Assembly: GCF_001431535.1 (NCBI RefSeq)
Contig: NZ_LDJK01000028.1
Location: 1-34,288, forward strand
From: Stenotrophomonas chelatiphaga
GTDB taxonomy: Bacteria > Pseudomonadota > Gammaproteobacteria > Xanthomonadales > Xanthomonadaceae
Direction: 5' to 3'
Length of the DNA stretch: 34,288 nucleotides
Shown: positions 32,209 through 34,288 of the stretch, piece by piece
Position numbering within the stretch: the stretch's first letter is position 1
Layout of the letters: each line of letters starts with the position of its first letter
Position numbers and translations under genes: made by a program
The notes under the pieces: generated by a model
The model's database searches: none
Seen by the model: only the letters and a program-made list of their open reading frames with translations
What the model was told of the DNA's origin: nothing

Positions 32209-32487
32209 ATGCCCATGAATGGTCTGTTCGGCAGCAGCAGCTGGCTCTACATCATCCTGGTCGGCTTCGTGGTCGGCCTGCTCGGCCGCTTCGTCATGCC
32301 CGGCAACAACCGCATGGGCTGCCTGCTGACCATCGTGCTCGGCATCGTCGGCGCGTTGCTGGCCGGCTGGTTCGGCCAGTACATGGGCTGGTACGCCGCC
32401 GGTGAACCGGCCGGTTTCCTCGGTGCGGTGGTCGGCGCGGTCGCGGTGCTGGCCCTGCTCCGCCTGGTCAGCGGCGGTCGTCGCTGA
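32209..32487 (+). CDS. GlsB/YeaQ/YmgE family small membrane protein
   Basis: The product of about 90 residues has three hydrophobic helices (WLYIILVGFVVGLLGRFVMP, then MGCLLTIVLGIVGALLAGWF, then FLGAVVGAVAVLALLRLV) with conserved glycines and the GRFVMPG turn of the transglycosylase-associated (GlsB/YeaQ) family. These proteins are linked to envelope stress; the old name does not prove transglycosylase activity. ATG 32209 and ATG 32215 are both possible: AAAGGA at 32199-32204 is four bases from the first and ten from the second. Confidence 0.85.
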   Translation: MPMNGLFGSSSWLYIILVGFVVGLLGRFVMPGNNRMGCLLTIVLGIVGALLAGWFGQYMGWYAAGEPAGFLGAVVGAVAVLALLRLVSGGRR

Positions 32488-32511
32488 TCCTTCTTTCTTC
32501 TTCCTGATGTC

Positions 32512-32527
32512 GGCGCCCGCGGGCGCC
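32512..32527. repeat. 16-bp palindrome ahead of amgK
   Basis: GGCGCCCG at 32512-32519 and CGGGCGCC at 32520-32527 form a perfect palindrome in the 54-base gap between the YeaQ-type gene and amgK. A pyrimidine-rich run precedes it. It may be a weak hairpin or operator. Confidence 0.4.
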
Positions 32528-32541
32528 CGGATGCTGCCTGC

Positions 32542-33564
32542 ATGAACGATCCCGCTTCCCATCCCGAACGCGCCGCGCAGCGCCTGCATTGGGCGCGCGC
32601 GCGGCTGGGCGATGAACTGGCCACGCTGGATCGGGCGTCGGTGGATGCGGGCATGCGCAGTTACTGGCGCGCCACCAGCCGCGCTGGCAGCCACATCGTG
32701 ATGGATTCCCCGCCCGGCCTGGAAGACGTGCGGCCGTGGCTGCGCATGCGCGCGCTGCTGCAGGCGCAGGGCCTGCGCGTGCCGGCGGTGCTGGCCGAAG
32801 ACATCGAAGTGGGGTTGTTGTTGCTGGAAGACCTGGGCGGGCCGACCCTGGCCAAGGTGATCGACGCTGACAGCGCCGATGCGTGGTTCGAGCGCGCGAT
32901 GGACCAGCTGCTCACCCTGCAACGGATGCCGGTGCCGGACGACTTCGGTCGCTTCGGCGAGGCCCTGCTGCAACGCGATGCGGGGTTGTTCGACGACTGG
33001 TTCCTGCAGCGCCACCTGGGCATCAGCCTGGACGCCGATGACCGCGCCAGCCTGCAGGCCGCCCAGCAGGTGCTGATGGACAACGCACTGGGCCAGGCGC
33101 AGGTGATGACCCACCGCGATTTCATGCCGCGCAACCTGATGCCGGTGGCCGATGGCCCGGCCGTGCTGGACTTCCAGGACCTGGTGCGTGGCCCCATTGC
33201 CTACGACCCGGTCAGCCTGTTCAAGGATGCGTTCCTGAGCTGGCCGCTGGAACGCGTGGATGGCTGGCTGGCGCGCTACCACCAGCGCGCGCTGGCGGCC
33301 GGCCTGCCGGTGCCGGCGCTTGCGGTTTTCCTGCGCGATGCCGACTGGCTGGGCATACAGCGTCACCTGAAGTGCCTGGGCATCTTCAGCCGCCTGCGCT
33401 ACCGCGATGGCAAGGGCCATTACTTGGACGACGCACCGCGTTTCATCGCCTACCTGGATGAAGTACTGCCGCGTTACCGGGAACTGGCCGGACTGCAGCA
33501 CCTGCTGGATACGCGCATCAAGCCGGCGATGGCAGCCCAGGGCGAACCGGTACCGGCCCGATGA
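32542..33564 (+). CDS. amgK: N-acetylmuramate/N-acetylglucosamine kinase AmgK
   Basis: The 340-residue aminoglycoside-phosphotransferase-fold kinase phosphorylates the anomeric position of MurNAc (and GlcNAc) recovered from peptidoglycan. The catalytic loop is THRDFMPRNLM (Asp193, Asn198), followed by the metal-binding AVLDFQD (Asp210, Asp213). FKDAFLSWP and the C-terminal RLRYRDGKGHYLDDAPRF are typical of AmgK. Its stop overlaps murU by four bases (ATGA), which matches the AmgK-MurU pair known from Pseudomonas; the pair bypasses de novo UDP-MurNAc synthesis and so affects fosfomycin sensitivity. There is no good Shine-Dalgarno at ATG 32542. Confidence 0.9.
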   Translation: MNDPASHPERAAQRLHWARARLGDELATLDRASVDAGMRSYWRATSRAGSHIVMDSPPGLEDVRPWLRMRALLQAQGLRVPAVLAEDIEVGLLLLEDLGGPTLAKVIDADSADAWFERAMDQLLTLQRMPVPDDFGRFGEALLQRDAGLFDDWFLQRHLGISLDADDRASLQAAQQVLMDNALGQAQVMTHRDFMPRNLMPVADGPAVLDFQDLVRGPIAYDPVSLFKDAFLSWPLERVDGWLARYHQRALAAGLPVPALAVFLRDADWLGIQRHLKCLGIFSRLRYRDGKGHYLDDAPRFIAYLDEVLPRYRELAGLQHLLDTRIKPAMAAQGEPVPAR

Positions 33565-34274
33565 AGGCGCTGATCTTCGCTGCGGGCCTGGGCGAGCGCA
33601 TGCGCCCGCTCACCCTGCACACGCCCAAGCCGCTCTTGCCGGTGGCCGGCAAGCCGTTGATCGTGTGGCACCTGGAACGGTTGGCGGCGCTTGGCGTCCG
33701 CGAGGTGGTGGTCAATATTTCGTGGCTCGCCGGCGCTTTTGCGCCCACTTTGGGCGATGGCAGCCAGTGGGGCATGCGCCTGCACTTCGTCAACGAAGGC
33801 GACACCCCGCTGGAGACCGGCGGCGGCATCCTGAACGCCCTGCCGGCACTGGGCGATGCCCCGTTCCTGGTGGTCAACGGCGATATCTGGACGGACTTGG
33901 ACTTCGCTACCTTGCCGCGCGAGCCGGCCGGGCAGGCGCACCTGGTGATGGTGGACAACCCGGCCCAGCACCCGCACGGCGACTACCGACTGGATGCCGA
34001 GGGCGTGTTGCACCACGACCGCGCCGGCGACTGCCTGACCTATGCCGGCATTGGTGTGTACCGGCCGTCCATCGTGGCCGACTGGCGGCAGGTGATCGGC
34101 ACGGCAGCGGGCAGCGAACGCACGCCGCCGCGCTTCAGCGTGGTACCGCTGCAGAAGCATTTCATGGCGCAGGGGTTGGTCACCGGGCAGCACCATCGTG
34201 GACGCTGGACGGATGTGGGGACGGTGGATCGGCTGCGCGCGCTGGAAGCGGCGTTGGGTTGGTCGAACGGGTGA
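33561..34274 (+). CDS. murU: N-acetylmuramate-1-phosphate uridylyltransferase MurU
   Basis: The 237-residue sugar-1-phosphate nucleotidyltransferase makes UDP-MurNAc from the AmgK product. The N-terminus has the signature FAAGLGERMRPLT followed by TPKPLLPVAGKPL (Lys23, Lys31). ETGGGILNALP and VVNGDIWTDL give the sugar and metal sites, and the end has RGRWTDVGTVDRL. Length suits MurU, which is shorter than GlmU-type enzymes. It is translationally coupled to amgK. The window ends 14 bases after its stop, so further genes of the unit cannot be seen. Confidence 0.92.
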   Translation: MKALIFAAGLGERMRPLTLHTPKPLLPVAGKPLIVWHLERLAALGVREVVVNISWLAGAFAPTLGDGSQWGMRLHFVNEGDTPLETGGGILNALPALGDAPFLVVNGDIWTDLDFATLPREPAGQAHLVMVDNPAQHPHGDYRLDAEGVLHHDRAGDCLTYAGIGVYRPSIVADWRQVIGTAAGSERTPPRFSVVPLQKHFMAQGLVTGQHHRGRWTDVGTVDRLRALEAALGWSNG

Positions 34275-34288
34275 GCCCCCCTCGCGGG

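Noticed and set aside
30580..33501. A 973-codon open frame antisense to the M20 peptidase, YeaQ-type and amgK genes
   Set aside because: It is the mirror frame of well-supported genes in high-GC DNA; its product is Gln/His/Arg/Ala-rich and low in complexity with no recognisable domain.

Overview
The window looks like chromosomal DNA of a Stenotrophomonas-type gammaproteobacterium (family Xanthomonadaceae). This is inferred from the very high GC content, a Xanthomonadaceae-type SUF operon led by an Rrf2 regulator, and extragenic palindromes with the GTAG-headed (SMAG-like) and GGGTCAG-type sequences seen in Stenotrophomonas. There is no integrase, insertion sequence, tRNA or CRISPR array. Almost everything reads as ordinary chromosome. 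The pair of repeat proteins at 1458-4853 is the likeliest accessory piece.

Layout. 137-1329: a small lipoprotein and a DUF1439 exported protein. 1458-4853: two convergent genes built from the same two alternating beta-rich modules, not recognised as a named family. 4931-6022 (minus): a DJ-1/PfpI protein and a bacterial SET-domain methyltransferase. 6155-12499: a strong sigma-70 promoter, the Rrf2-type SUF regulator, sufB, sufC, sufD and sufS, then a GNAT acetyltransferase and a Rieske ferredoxin. 12501-13586 (minus): an ornithine cyclodeaminase/mu-crystallin family enzyme.

13756-27218 is dominated by iron acquisition. It holds three units whose promoters share one design: a TGCGA-containing -35 element inside a Fur-like site, a 17-bp spacer and a TANNAT or TGTAAT -10 element. 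Unit 1 is a small membrane protein, fiu and piuC. Unit 2 is a second small membrane protein and a CirA-like TonB receptor. Unit 3 is PepSY-TM, DUF2271, DUF4198, apbE and a membrane-anchored flavodoxin/FNR reductase. An exported PI-PLC-like protein with crystallin-like repeats lies between units 1 and 2, and a SMAG-type repeat cluster lies between units 2 and 3.

27257-30389 (minus): HutD/Ves protein, two different L,D-transpeptidase-type proteins, a very clear intrinsic terminator and a ComEA-like HhH protein. 30652-34274 (plus): an M20 peptidase with an unusual His/Cys tail, a YeaQ/GlsB membrane protein, and amgK-murU for peptidoglycan sugar recycling.

The most interesting system is the 22.5-27.2 kb operon. 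It reads as a flavin-based electron-transfer chain (cytosolic NADPH reductase, membrane PepSY protein, exported DUF2271 with a flavinylation-like motif, and its flavin transferase ApbE) joined to Fur-type control and TonB receptors. This suggests reduction of ferric ligands in the periplasm. A second theme is that strong perfect hairpins sit between genes inside several operons (SET/DJ-1, sufB/sufC, fiu/piuC, DUF2271/DUF4198, DUF4198/apbE).
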